This document shows, in pieces, positions 1 to 8,766 of a stretch of 55,151 nt of DNA. The position numbers and the translations under genes are program-made. Numbering within the stretch: position 1 is the stretch's first letter; each line of letters opens with the position of its first letter. This DNA is from Dielma fastidiosa. GTDB taxonomy: Bacteria > Bacillota_I > Bacilli_A > Erysipelotrichales > Erysipelotrichaceae. The notes beneath the pieces are model-generated. The model ran no database searches. It saw only the letters and a list, made by a program, of their open reading frames with translations, and was not told the DNA's origin. The stretch is from contig NZ_HE578926.1 in assembly GCF_000313565.1 (NCBI RefSeq), positions 1 through 55,151 of the forward strand. Direction: 5' to 3'.

Positions 1-99
1 TTGATTAAGATTCTTTTATCAAAATTATATCCTTCCATTAATAGTGTATGTTTAAGTGATATTATGCTTGTATGAAGAGAGCAGACCAGAAGGAGGAAT

Positions 100-1101
100 A
101 TGAAAAAATTAATTTTATGTCTCAGCATTCTTTTTATAAATACGCAGCCGATTAAGGCTGCGGAATGGAAAGCCTTAGATGATGATTGGTATTTACTGAA
201 TGATAACGGCAGTATAAGCAAAGGAATCGTTAAATTGGACGACCATTATGAATGGTTTGATCAGCAAGGCCGCTGGCAGCGCACCCTGCAGTATCCATTA
301 CTGCTGAGCGGCTATAAAACATTGGATCATCTTGCAGCTGATATTCTTGATTCAATTTATGATTCAACCCGCTCTGAGCGGGATCAGTTAATGGCCATTC
401 AGACATGGCTCATGGAACATGCTTTTTATAAACCGCATACGACTGATCAGACACGCTGGGGCGATTATGAAACTGACAATGAAACGATCGGCATTCAGCG
501 CCGGCTTTGGGAAGCTGCGCCAATTCTTCTTGATCATTATGGAATCTGTTTCAATTATGCAGCCTGCTTTTACTGGCTAACCCGCTCACTTGGCTATGAC
601 AGTATGATTATCACCGGAACTTGGCGCGGCCAGCCGCACTCATGGAATGCAATTTATCTAAATCAGTGGCTGTTCTTTGATGTTACGATGGCCGATACAT
701 TTAATGACTCAAATACTTATTTTATGATGAATACTCTGCCTGACGATTATCAAGCGGATGACTTTGCACACTCCCTGCGGCTGCATGAATGGCAAAGCTA
801 TACCGATCTTGAAAAAGAAACGACAGTAATCCGCAATAAAGAAGAATTGATTGACATGCTTGAAAGACAAAGTAATATTGATATCATTGATGTCTTTTAT
901 GCCGGTGAACCTTTTTGTATGGACATGTCCGCAATGTTGGTTAACGCGGAAAATATCAGTTATCTTTCAGCTGTTCCCAAAGCCTCAGATGCAGCGATAA
1001 TGCTTAAAGGTCAGAGGATTCAGCTGCGGCTTACCTATAAAAATCAGTTGTTAGATCAATGGCTGATGAAAAACCAACAGACATTTTGTCTCACAAACTA
1101 A
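100..1101 (+). CDS. Secreted transglutaminase-like protein
   Basis: The 333-residue product begins with a hydrophobic signal peptide (about residues 1-20, ending KAA), so it is probably exported. Residues 22-60 hold aromatic W/Y-G-x repeats like those of cell-wall or choline-binding modules. A transglutaminase/cysteine-protease fold follows, with a plausible catalytic triad of Cys150 (YGICFNY), His180 (QPHSWN) and Asp194 (FFDVTMAD). The family cleaves or crosslinks peptides at the cell surface; the substrate here is unknown. An AGGAGG site at about 91-96 fixes the ATG at 100. It appears monocistronic and ends at a hairpin terminator. Confidence 0.8.
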   Translation: MKKLILCLSILFINTQPIKAAEWKALDDDWYLLNDNGSISKGIVKLDDHYEWFDQQGRWQRTLQYPLLLSGYKTLDHLAADILDSIYDSTRSERDQLMAIQTWLMEHAFYKPHTTDQTRWGDYETDNETIGIQRRLWEAAPILLDHYGICFNYAACFYWLTRSLGYDSMIITGTWRGQPHSWNAIYLNQWLFFDVTMADTFNDSNTYFMMNTLPDDYQADDFAHSLRLHEWQSYTDLEKETTVIRNKEELIDMLERQSNIDIIDVFYAGEPFCMDMSAMLVNAENISYLSAVPKASDAAIMLKGQRIQLRLTYKNQLLDQWLMKNQQTFCLTN

Positions 1102-1126
1102 AAAACAAAGCCTCTGCTTTGTTTTT
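1102..1126. terminator. Bidirectional intrinsic terminator
   Basis: AAAACAAAGC and GCTTTGTTTT form a stem around a CTCT loop, with A and T runs on both sides. It separates the convergent genes at 100-1101 and 1131-1340. Confidence 0.85.
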
Positions 1127-1130
1127 ACTC

Positions 1131-1340
1131 TTAAACCCCTATTTCATTCATTCTGTTGACAGCTGTATGAATTTGTTGCTGATATAACTGCCAGTATTCC
1201 TCAACGATCTGCGCACCCCAGCGATCAATGAGATGCTGTTTCATCGCATCACTATTCATTTCGGCATTATACAACTCAACGTAAAGCTCATGGAAATAAT
1301 GGACACCCCAATATTCCAGCTCACTGATTCCCTTGCCCAT
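1131..1340 (-). CDS. Small hypothetical protein, 69 aa
   Basis: I do not recognise a family. The protein is soluble, acidic and rich in Tyr, Trp and Glu, without membrane segments or cysteines. Support for a real gene is an AAGGAG site 11 bases before the ATG, a promoter (TTGCGT, 17 bp, TAAAAT at 1394-1366) and a terminator just after the stop. The overlapping plus-strand frame at 1233-1436 has no comparable start signals. Confidence 0.6.
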   Translation of the reverse strand: MGKGISELEYWGVHYFHELYVELYNAEMNSDAMKQHLIDRWGAQIVEEYWQLYQQQIHTAVNRMNEIGV

Positions 1341-1365
1341 GTTTACCTTACTCCTTTTATTGATA

Positions 1366-1394
1366 ATTTTACAATTCTTGGCAGGTTAACGCAA
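1366..1394 (-). promoter_or_regulatory. Promoter of the 69-aa gene
   Basis: The -35 TTGCGT (1394-1389) and -10 TAAAAT (1371-1366) are separated by 17 bp, upstream of the start at 1340. Confidence 0.55.
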
Positions 1395-1459
1395 GCATAT
1401 ATGAGCAGAACATTTAATATGCCTATATTAATATGAGCATTACTTGTAGTTAAAACTGA

Positions 1460-1488
1460 TTGAATTGCTTAATCAATATAATTATACA
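1460..1488 (+). promoter_or_regulatory. Promoter of the XRE regulator gene
   Basis: TTGAAT (1460-1465) and TATACA (1483-1488) are spaced by 17 bp, 20 bp before the chosen start. A GATT/AATC inverted repeat overlaps it, and ATATGAGCA occurs twice upstream (1399 and 1431), so autoregulation is possible. Confidence 0.5.
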
Positions 1489-1507
1489 TAAAGGGTCGGG
1501 TGATTGC

Positions 1508-1840
1508 ATGAAGGAAATTTTTGGAAAAAGACTCAGGGAACTTAGAAAAAGCAAAGGCATCACTCAATCAGAGTTAGCCCTAATATTGAATGTTACCTAT
1601 TACGCTGTCTGTAACTATGAAAGAGGTAAAAATATGCCCTCAGATGATATTAAAATCATGCTGGCTAAATTCTTTAATGTCAGTATCGATTATATGATGG
1701 GTCTTACTGAAGATATGTATATTCATGATAAAAACTCTATTGTTCTTTTACCCAAATCTGTAAGCGCTAACGCGAGAAAAGATATCGAAGCCTCGATTCA
1801 CAAAATTGTTATGCAGGAACAAAATGGGTCATATAAATAA
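1508..1840 (+). CDS. XRE-family transcriptional regulator, 110 aa
   Basis: An N-terminal Cro/CI-type helix-turn-helix covers about residues 5-60 (RLRELRKSKGITQSELA, then NYERGKNMPS and VSIDYMMG, all typical of the family). The C-terminal 50 residues are not recognisable. I chose the ATG at 1508 because GGGTG lies just before it and because the XRE fold starts right there; a longer frame begins at 1460. It is a single-gene unit between the 69-aa gene and the nfn operon. Its target is unknown; the repeats in its own promoter suggest autoregulation. Confidence 0.8.
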   Translation: MKEIFGKRLRELRKSKGITQSELALILNVTYYAVCNYERGKNMPSDDIKIMLAKFFNVSIDYMMGLTEDMYIHDKNSIVLLPKSVSANARKDIEASIHKIVMQEQNGSYK

Positions 1841-1917
1841 CAAATTGGGAATAATTTCATTAATTCCACAATAAGTATAACACATTTTATATAAATAATA
1901 CAAGTTCACATAAAGTA

Positions 1918-1946
1918 AAAAGGGAAATGCTAAGCGTTTCCCTTTA
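1918..1946. terminator. Terminator of the nfn operon
   Basis: AAGGGAAA and TTTCCCTT form the stem around a short loop, overlapping the nfnB stop codon, with a T run on the minus strand and an A run on the other side. It may also stop read-through from the XRE gene. Confidence 0.75.
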
Positions 1947-3318
1947 TCTTATTATCGATGGCTTCCGCAGCCTTTTTACCGGCCCCCATAGCCAGAATAA
2001 CCGTTGCCGCGCCAGTGACCGCATCACCGCCGGCATAAACATTTTCACGGGTTGTCATGCTGTCTTCATCAACGATCAAACATCCCCTTTTATTTGCCTC
2101 AAGATGCTCAGTTGTGCTTCTCAGCAATGGATTCGGACTTGTGCCGATAGCCATAATCATACAATCCGCTTCAATGATGAAATTGCTGTCCTTGATTTCT
2201 ACCGGACGCCGTCTTCCTGAGCTGTCCGCATCACCTAATTCCATTCGGATGCATTCTACGCCGCTCACATTGCCGTATTCATCGCTGTGCACGCGGACAG
2301 GATTACACAGCAGTTGGAACTCAATGCCTTCCTCCTGCGCATGTTCAACCTCTTCACGGCGTGCCGGGAGCTCATCCATTGAACGCCGATAGACGATGGT
2401 TACGTTTTCTACCCCTAATCGTTTTGCACAGCGGGCTGCATCCATAGCCACATTGCCGCCGCCGACTACCACACATCTTCGCGCGTGCTGAATCGGTGTC
2501 TCACTGTCAGGCTGATAAGCCTTCATCAGATTGACCCGGGTTAAAAATTCATTGGCAGAATAAACTCCCTTTAAATTTTCACCGGGAATATTCATAAAGT
2601 TAGGCAAACCGGCACCAGAACCAATAAATATAGCCTCATAGCCAGCTTCAAATAATTCATCAATCGTTAATATCTTACCGATGACCATATTTGTTTCAAT
2701 TTTAACACCTACTTGTTTTAAGCCTTCTATTTCATAATTCACGATTGACTTAGGCAGACGGAACTCAGGAATACCATAAACCAGCACTCCGCCGGCAACA
2801 TGCAGCGCTTCATAAACGGTAACCTCATATCCCTTTTTCGCAAGATCACCGGCACAGGTAAGTCCTGCCGGACCGCCGCCGATAACAGCAACCTTATGAT
2901 GATTGGAAACCGTACACTGATTATATTCATTCAGATTCTCTCTGGCCCAGTCAGCCACAAAACGTTCCAGCCGGCCAATGCCCACAGCTTCTCCTTTAAC
3001 ACCGCGCACACAGTGTTTTTCACACTGACTCTCCTGCGGGCAGACACGGCCGCACACCGCCGGCAGCGAACTGGTTTCCCGAATGATTTTATAAGCGGCT
3101 TCAAAATTTCCCTGCTTGACCTCATTAATGAACGCTGGGATATTTACGGCAACCGGACAGCCGCTGATACAAGGTGAATGCTTGCAATTCAGACAGCGCT
3201 CAGCTTCCTCCATCGCCATTTCCTTCGTATAGCCAAGCGCGACCTCATCAAAATTATTCCGGCGCACCTCTCCATCCTGCAGCGGCATCGCCACCTTCTT
3301 TAAACTCATATTAGGCAT
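1930..3318 (-). CDS. nfnB: NfnB / GltD-like NADPH oxidoreductase subunit
   Basis: The 462-aa protein has the GltD layout: an N-terminal ferredoxin-like region with cysteines CLNCKHSPCISGC (about residues 41-53), then a Rossmann FAD site (VIGGGPAGLTCAG), a second NADPH-binding Rossmann site (VVGGGNVAMDAARCA) and a C-terminal FAD closure (YAGGDAV). With NfnA upstream, overlapping by 8 bp, this is the large subunit of NADH-dependent reduced ferredoxin:NADP+ oxidoreductase, a cytoplasmic flavin-based bifurcating enzyme of anaerobes. The small subunit of glutamate synthase is the alternative, but no gltA-type large subunit is adjacent. Confidence 0.88.
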   Translation of the reverse strand: MPNMSLKKVAMPLQDGEVRRNNFDEVALGYTKEMAMEEAERCLNCKHSPCISGCPVAVNIPAFINEVKQGNFEAAYKIIRETSSLPAVCGRVCPQESQCEKHCVRGVKGEAVGIGRLERFVADWARENLNEYNQCTVSNHHKVAVIGGGPAGLTCAGDLAKKGYEVTVYEALHVAGGVLVYGIPEFRLPKSIVNYEIEGLKQVGVKIETNMVIGKILTIDELFEAGYEAIFIGSGAGLPNFMNIPGENLKGVYSANEFLTRVNLMKAYQPDSETPIQHARRCVVVGGGNVAMDAARCAKRLGVENVTIVYRRSMDELPARREEVEHAQEEGIEFQLLCNPVRVHSDEYGNVSGVECIRMELGDADSSGRRRPVEIKDSNFIIEADCMIMAIGTSPNPLLRSTTEHLEANKRGCLIVDEDSMTTRENVYAGGDAVTGAATVILAMGAGKKAAEAIDNKIKGNA

Positions 3319-4159
3319 CCTGACTTACCCCCTTATTCAACAGATTACAAGCTTCATCATACATATGGCGTTCCTGCTGCTGATACATTTTGCTGCGGGC
3401 AATCGCTTCATCAAAGTCAACCAGCGCACCGTCAAAATCCGGTCCGTCAACACAGGCAAATTTCACTTCATTGCCAACGGTTAAACGGCAGCCGCCGCAC
3501 ATTCCTGTACCGTCAATCATGATGGGATTCATTGAAACAACCGTCTTAACATTATATTCCTTAGTCAGCTGGCAGACAAATTTCATCATTACCAATGGGC
3601 CAATCGCAATGACTTCATCAAACTGTTCCCCCTGATCAAGCAGCTGCCGCAAGACATCGGTAACTAAGCCCTGCTGACCGGTACTGCCATCATCACTGAC
3701 AAGATAAAACTGACTGACAGCATTGAATTCATCTTCAAGAATGACTAGATCACGATTTCTGAAACCAGCCACAGCAATTACCTCACTCCCCTGTTCATGC
3801 AGTGCCTTAGCAACCGGATAAGCAATCGCGCAGCCTACACCGCCGCCGATCACACAAACCTTTTTTAAGCCTTCTATCTCACTGGCCCGTCCCAAAGGCC
3901 CTACAAAATCATGCAGCTCATCTCCCGCTTCAAGCATATTCAATTTATAGGTTGCTGCACCGACAATTTGGAAAATGATTGTTATACTGCCCCTGCTTTG
4001 ATCAATATCCGCAATTGTCAGCGGAATCCGTTCTGAATGATCATCACTTCTAAGAATAATAAATTGTCCCGCTTTCGCTTTTTTCGCAATCAACGGCGCT
4101 TCAATCACCATTTTCACTACGGTTGGATTCAACGCCTTTTTTTCTAAAATTTTAAACAT
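3311..4159 (-). CDS. nfnA: NfnA / PyrK-like FAD and 2Fe-2S subunit
   Basis: This protein of about 282 aa matches the sulfide dehydrogenase / dihydroorotate dehydrogenase electron-transfer family: an FAD-binding barrel (RIPLTIAD), an NAD site (VCVIGGGVGCAIAYPVA) and a C-terminal cysteine cluster for a 2Fe-2S centre (GTGMCGGCRLTV with a later FACVDG). It would be the NAD(H)-binding partner of NfnB. The start at 4159 is set by AAAGGAG 8 bases upstream; an in-frame start at 4186 lacks such a site. A TATAAT lies at 4189-4184, giving a very short leader. Confidence 0.85.
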   Translation of the reverse strand: MFKILEKKALNPTVVKMVIEAPLIAKKAKAGQFIILRSDDHSERIPLTIADIDQSRGSITIIFQIVGAATYKLNMLEAGDELHDFVGPLGRASEIEGLKKVCVIGGGVGCAIAYPVAKALHEQGSEVIAVAGFRNRDLVILEDEFNAVSQFYLVSDDGSTGQQGLVTDVLRQLLDQGEQFDEVIAIGPLVMMKFVCQLTKEYNVKTVVSMNPIMIDGTGMCGGCRLTVGNEVKFACVDGPDFDGALVDFDEAIARSKMYQQQERHMYDEACNLLNKGVSQDA

Positions 4160-4287
4160 CCCTTCAGCTCCTTTACAAGTTAACATTATAGCATTCTTTC
4201 GATTTAATGCACAGCTCCCATTGAAAATAAATCACAAAAAATGTAAAATATATCATTTTTGAAATTTTTTACAAAAAAAGGTAATCT

Positions 4288-5031
4288 TTATTGATTACCG
4301 TTAAGTGATGCCTTGACCATCGGCGCTTCAAATAATTTACTGCAGCGTTTATAATCCGGCATATATTTTTCAATAATATAATAAAACTGTTTAGAATGAT
4401 TAGGCTGAATAAAATGAGCAAATTCATGGATTACTACATACCGCAGAAATTCTCTTTGGTAGTAGATACAGCGAACATTTAAGGTAATCTGCCGTTTGGA
4501 GGGCATACAGCTTCCCCAGCGGCTGTTCATCTCTCTGATTTTTAATCTTGGCACCGGCAATACATAATCACGGCTCATTAATTCATAAACCGCTTCTACC
4601 TCAGCCATAAAGATTTTTTCACATTGGCGGATTAAAAAACTGCGGATCAGTGAAGGTGCTTCTTTTGCCTCATGAAGATAAACAATACATTCATGATGCT
4701 CAAGCTTAACCCCCTTGCGCTGACCTAAAACCAGCCGAATCGGATAAGCCGCCCCCAGATAATTCAATACCTGATCATCAGCGTGATAGAATACGTCAGC
4801 CTTATCACGGGCTGCCTGCTGGCATTTTAAGATCCAATCTACCTTATCCGCCACAAAGGCGTCAATTTTATTTAAAGGACAATAAGCATTGGCAGAAACT
4901 AAAATCTCTCCCTTTTCACTTACGTGCATATTAATATTCTTCACGTTTTTAATAATTAATGTGTATTGTATAATATGGCTGCCTACCGCCACTTTTCGTA
5001 TTTCACTTGTCAAACGAATCACCGCTAACAT
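4288..5031 (-). CDS. YgjP-like zinc metallopeptidase
   Basis: The C-terminal part holds the diagnostic HExxH motif (VIHEFAHFIQPNHSKQFY) of the YgjP/DUF45 group, preceded by SRWGSCMPSKRQITLNVR, also typical of that family. The downstream Asn/His-containing segment would supply the third zinc ligand. The family is related to SprT/WSS1 proteases; the physiological substrate is not established. The start is uncertain: I took the ATG at 5031, but no good ribosome binding site precedes it, and a TTG lies at 5058. It is divergent from the radical SAM gene. Confidence 0.8.
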   Translation of the reverse strand: MLAVIRLTSEIRKVAVGSHIIQYTLIIKNVKNINMHVSEKGEILVSANAYCPLNKIDAFVADKVDWILKCQQAARDKADVFYHADDQVLNYLGAAYPIRLVLGQRKGVKLEHHECIVYLHEAKEAPSLIRSFLIRQCEKIFMAEVEAVYELMSRDYVLPVPRLKIREMNSRWGSCMPSKRQITLNVRCIYYQREFLRYVVIHEFAHFIQPNHSKQFYYIIEKYMPDYKRCSKLFEAPMVKASLNGNQ

Positions 5032-5087
5032 TATTTCATTTTTACGATCAAAATGCAAATCTATGATAAAATAGAACCGGTGAAATT

Positions 5088-6050
5088 ATGAAACAGAAAA
5101 CAAATCCATTTCCATACAGTGATGACAATAAACGCTATCATACATGGAATTATTATTTAAAGCATCGCTTTCATAAAAAGGTATTTAAGGTAGCCTTAAA
5201 TGCCGATTTTTCCTGTCCTAACCGCGATGGCAAATGCGGTGTCGGCGGCTGTACCTTCTGCAGCTCGCTGGGCAGCGGTGATATGGCCGGCAATGCAAAG
5301 GAAGATTGTATGCAGCAATTTGAAAAAGGCATTGAAATAATGCGCAGAAAATGGCCTAATGGTGAAGCGATGGCATATTTTCAGGCATATACAAATACTT
5401 ATGCCCCATTAAGTGTACTGAAACAAACCTTTGAACCATTTGTACAGCGTGAGGATATCAAAGCTATTGCCATTGCGACGAGAGCTGATTGTCTTGAGGA
5501 TGATGTCATTGATTATCTGCAAAGCTGTACCGCGCATAAAGAAATCTGGATTGAGCTTGGCCTGCAGACGATTCACAATGAAACTGCGATGGCAGTTAAC
5601 CGCGGTCATACTTATGAATGCTTTTTGGATACGATTCAGCGGCTTGCCAGAACTGATTTAAAAATCTGTGTGCATCTGATGAATTCCCTGCCTCATGAAA
5701 CAAGTGAAATGATGATTGAAAGTGCTAAAGCAATCGGTCAGCTGCCGATTCATGCGGTAAAAATTCATATGCTGCATCTGCTGAAAAATACCCGTATGGG
5801 TAACGATTATCTAAAACAGCCCTTTGCCATGATGAGCCGTGAAGAATATATTCATACGGTCGTTGAACAATTGATGGTGCTGCCAAAGGAAATCGTTATT
5901 CAGCGTTTAACTGGTGATGGCGTTCTGAGTGATTTAATAGCGCCGATGTGGACCGTCCGTAAGGTTACAATTCTCAATGATATTGATAAGGAAATGGCCC
6001 GCCGCAATGTCTGGCAGGGCTGTGCGTTAGAAAGCGAAATCACTCGCTGA
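5088..6050 (+). CDS. ytqA: TIGR01212-family radical SAM protein (YtqA-like)
   Basis: The 320-aa protein matches the YtqA/YhcC group closely: RYHTWNYYLKHRFHKKVFK at the N terminus, then the family cysteines C43, C55 and C58 in CPNRDGKCGVGGCTFC that should bind the 4Fe-4S cluster. Later motifs (AYFQAYTNTYAP, ELGLQTIHNETA, VHLMNSLPHET) fit the radical SAM barrel. The exact reaction of the family is unknown. The ribosome binding site is weak (GGTGA). Confidence 0.87.
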   Translation: MKQKTNPFPYSDDNKRYHTWNYYLKHRFHKKVFKVALNADFSCPNRDGKCGVGGCTFCSSLGSGDMAGNAKEDCMQQFEKGIEIMRRKWPNGEAMAYFQAYTNTYAPLSVLKQTFEPFVQREDIKAIAIATRADCLEDDVIDYLQSCTAHKEIWIELGLQTIHNETAMAVNRGHTYECFLDTIQRLARTDLKICVHLMNSLPHETSEMMIESAKAIGQLPIHAVKIHMLHLLKNTRMGNDYLKQPFAMMSREEYIHTVVEQLMVLPKEIVIQRLTGDGVLSDLIAPMWTVRKVTILNDIDKEMARRNVWQGCALESEITR

Positions 6051-6070
6051 ATTTTCTCATTACACAGAAT

Positions 6071-6106
6071 AAGGCAGATCCCCTGCAGGGTCCTGCCTTT
6101 TATTTT
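6071..6106. terminator. Bidirectional terminator
   Basis: AAGGCAG and CTGCCTT pair around an inner GACCC-type stem; a T run follows on the plus strand. It lies between the convergent ytqA-like gene and the sorC-type gene. Confidence 0.8.
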
Positions 6107-7080
6107 TTATCCTGTTCATGAAGTCTGAGAATCTTCTCAGCAATAAATTCATCGGTAATCAAGCAATGAATATAATTCCCCTTTAAGGCTGCATAAGTTG
6201 CATGTGCCTTATCGACACCGCCGGATACGGCAATTACATTTTTAGCTTTTTTTAGATCATCAAGGCTGACACCAATTAAATTATTTTCCACATCATCAAA
6301 GATCTTATTACCATTCTGATCCAAAAAATGCCCGCAGATAAAACCTACCGCTCCTTTTTGAATCAAGCGCTGCTTGCGTGCCTGATCGAGATAACCCGCC
6401 CAGCTGTTGACATTATCACCGGAATGAAAGTCAGCGATCCCTGTCACTAAATAATCGACACTGCGCGCCTCCTGCAAAGCCTTGGCAATGATGACCTCAC
6501 GGACTAATGACTGCTTGACAATGTTGTTTTCCACAAACAGCGGCGCATAAATCTGTGAGTACGTTCCCCGATATTTCTCCGCCAGCTTGCGTACTAAAAA
6601 CGGTGAGTCCATTTGGGCATTGTAACCGTCGGCCGCCGCCCCGGTCAGCTGAACAACATGAATATCCCGGCTGCTTTTCGGCTTGATCTGCGATACCATC
6701 TGATAAAGTGTTCTGCCCCATGCAAGGCCAATCGTATCGCCGTCCTTCAGCTTTTCATCCAGATATTCACCGGCAATCTTGCCTAAACGGCTCAGCCGCG
6801 TATTCGCATTATTATTTTCCGGATAATTTTTGATTACGACAGCATCCTTTAGACCAAATACTTCACACAATGTCCGCTCTAAGGTTACCACACGTTCTAA
6901 TGGAAAACGGATAATGATTTCCACAATTCCCTGTTCCCTTGCTTTTTTCAATAAGCGGCTGACTTTTGCCCGCGAGAAAAACATCTTCTCAGCAATAACA
7001 TTCTGCGGAATATCATGTTCATAATACATACTGGCAACTTCCGCAATAACTGCCAGTTCATCTGACTCTTTTTCTTTCAT
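6100..7080 (-). CDS. SorC/DeoR-type sugar-responsive regulator 1
   Basis: The protein of about 326 aa has an N-terminal helix-turn-helix (MYYEHDIPQNVIAEKMFFSRAKVSRLLKKA) and a C-terminal sugar-phosphate-binding domain of the SorC family (TIGLAWGRTLYQMV, VAVSGG near the end). It is the last gene of the first PTS-sulfatase operon and is closely similar to the regulator at 12020-12982, so it probably controls that operon in response to a phosphorylated sugar. The start at 7080 is preceded by GGAGATGG; the longer TTG start at 7104 has no site. A hairpin separates it from the sulfatase gene. Confidence 0.87.
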   Translation of the reverse strand: MKEKESDELAVIAEVASMYYEHDIPQNVIAEKMFFSRAKVSRLLKKAREQGIVEIIIRFPLERVVTLERTLCEVFGLKDAVVIKNYPENNNANTRLSRLGKIAGEYLDEKLKDGDTIGLAWGRTLYQMVSQIKPKSSRDIHVVQLTGAAADGYNAQMDSPFLVRKLAEKYRGTYSQIYAPLFVENNIVKQSLVREVIIAKALQEARSVDYLVTGIADFHSGDNVNSWAGYLDQARKQRLIQKGAVGFICGHFLDQNGNKIFDDVENNLIGVSLDDLKKAKNVIAVSGGVDKAHATYAALKGNYIHCLITDEFIAEKILRLHEQDKK

Positions 7081-7092
7081 GCTTCCATCTCC

Positions 7093-7117
7093 AAAGAAAG
7101 GCAAGCTTTCGCTTACC
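7093..7117 (-). terminator. Hairpin between sulfatase 1 and its regulator
   Basis: On the minus strand GGTAAGC and GCTTGCC pair around a GAAA tetraloop, followed by TTTCTTT. It could partly terminate or process the operon transcript. A TATAAT just upstream (7127-7122) may give the regulator its own promoter. Confidence 0.5.
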
Positions 7118-7128
7118 CTTATTATAAT

Positions 7129-8472
7129 TTATTTTTGTATAAAGTCACAGCTGTTTTTACTTTTTGGATCGATACAGGAACCCTTATTAACAATCCAGCC
7201 CGCCTGCAGCGCAATCGGCCCTTTCAACAGCGGATCATGGAAATCCTGCTGCCATTTTAATAGCTTGGCATCCATTTCCTCAAGCAGCGATTGATAAGCT
7301 TCATCATCCGCAAGATTATGCTGTTCATAAGGATCCTTGCGAAGATCGTATAACTGAACCATATCCTTTTTTGAATCCTCAAGCTGTTTCAGATATGCCT
7401 CTTTGCTGATGGAGTTATCAATATTGGACAGATTCAGCTGCCGCCATTCCTCATCATAATAACGGATCAGCTTGGCCGTCTTCGTTCTGATGCAGCGGAT
7501 TGGCTCATAAGAAGTATGAAAGTTAACCTCTGCGAAAACCGCTTCGCGGACTGCCTGATTGGGATGATCAAACAGAGCGGAAAAATCAACACCGTCAACT
7601 TCATGTTCCAAATCAAGCTTAAGCAATGAACATAATGTCGGATAAAGATCAACCTGGGATACTAATTCATCACAGACAATACCCTGTTTTTTACCTGGTA
7701 CACGCATCATTAAGGCAACCCCGATACCGGCATCATACAGCGTACATTTAGCCATTGGGTAGGGAATGCCATGATCGGTGGTAAACAACAGAATCGTATT
7801 CTCATACAGGTGGTTTTCTTTCAGCGCCTGTATTAGCTGGCCAAAGCATGTATCAAAATGCTTCAGAGAAGCGGCATGGCCTTGAAGATCCCTGCGGACT
7901 GCCTCACAGTCTTGAAGATAGGGCGGTATTTTACCGGTAAAGCTGTCATCGGTATCTGGATATTCGCGGTGTGTCGCAAAGAAACCCATTGAGAGAAAGA
8001 ATGGCTTTTTAGCTTCCTCGCTGCTCAGCCATTTTGTACAGTTACGCACATTGGCTCGATCCCACTCGACCAGCTGCTTTTCTGACAACCCCTGATTATC
8101 GGCTGATAAATCACGCTGATAACCGATAATCGCAGCTCCCTGTTCATGCTCCACATAACGGCCGGCTTCATGCTGAACACCGCAAAGCAGTGTCTGATAG
8201 CCATTGCTGTTAAACAGATGCACAAGATGCTCACGATAATCATTTAATTTAAAACCGCGGTTGGCTAGCCCAAGCATGCCATTGTTGTGCGGATACCGGC
8301 CGCTGACTAATGCTGAGCGGCTTGGCGAACATGTCGGCGATGTACAATAGGCATTGGTAAACACACAGGCATCAGCCGCAAATTGTTCAAGATTTGGGGT
8401 AAAAACCTCAGCGCCATAAGGCGAAAAGAAACGGCCGCTGTCATGGGTGTGAATATAAACTACATTTGTCAT
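7129..8472 (-). CDS. Cytoplasmic sulfatase 1 (heparan N-sulfatase-like)
   Basis: This is a 447-aa sulfatase of the alkaline-phosphatase superfamily. The active-site signature is C48-S-P-S-R52 (TSPTCSPSRSALVSG), where Cys48 would be converted to formylglycine by an anaerobic maturase not present in the window. Metal-site motifs include HDSGR near the N terminus and TTDHGIPYP about residue 240. The HNNGM stretch and overall pattern resemble bacterial sulfamidase-like enzymes; the exact substrate is inference. There is no signal peptide. The gene sits 8 bp after the PTS IIB gene, so a sulfated sugar imported by that PTS is the likely substrate. Confidence 0.85.
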   Translation of the reverse strand: MTNVVYIHTHDSGRFFSPYGAEVFTPNLEQFAADACVFTNAYCTSPTCSPSRSALVSGRYPHNNGMLGLANRGFKLNDYREHLVHLFNSNGYQTLLCGVQHEAGRYVEHEQGAAIIGYQRDLSADNQGLSEKQLVEWDRANVRNCTKWLSSEEAKKPFFLSMGFFATHREYPDTDDSFTGKIPPYLQDCEAVRRDLQGHAASLKHFDTCFGQLIQALKENHLYENTILLFTTDHGIPYPMAKCTLYDAGIGVALMMRVPGKKQGIVCDELVSQVDLYPTLCSLLKLDLEHEVDGVDFSALFDHPNQAVREAVFAEVNFHTSYEPIRCIRTKTAKLIRYYDEEWRQLNLSNIDNSISKEAYLKQLEDSKKDMVQLYDLRKDPYEQHNLADDEAYQSLLEEMDAKLLKWQQDFHDPLLKGPIALQAGWIVNKGSCIDPKSKNSCDFIQK

Positions 8473-8480
8473 AGCTGCCC

Positions 8481-8762
8481 TTATTCAATAATGCCTGATT
8501 CAAGGATTTTCTGTTCCATTTCAGCCTTTGACATAATATTTTTTAAACCAATAACCTTCGCCTTTGTATTCTTAAAATTGCGCACCAATGCTTCTGAAAC
8601 AATAATCAAGTCATACTCATTTGCACTTGAGCTTGCTTCATCGATACTTGTATGATGCAAAGAAACCTGTACATTTAATTTTTTAAATACTTCCTGAGCA
8701 CGCATTTTCATCATTTGACTGCTGCCCATACCACATCCGCATGCTACTACTACTTTCAACAT
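8481..8762 (-). CDS. PTS IIB component, ascorbate type (operon 1)
   Basis: The 93-aa protein starts MLKVVVACGCGMGSSQ, the phosphocysteine loop of SgaB/UlaB-type IIB domains, with Cys10 as the likely phosphorylated residue. It would pass phosphate from a IIA to the sugar carried by the IIC encoded upstream. The start at 8762 has GAGGA 7 bases upstream, within 4 bp of the IIC stop. No IIA is encoded in this operon, so it may borrow the one at 16214-16672. Confidence 0.88.
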   Translation of the reverse strand: MLKVVVACGCGMGSSQMMKMRAQEVFKKLNVQVSLHHTSIDEASSSANEYDLIIVSEALVRNFKNTKAKVIGLKNIMSKAEMEQKILESGIIE

Positions 8763-8766
8763 TTTC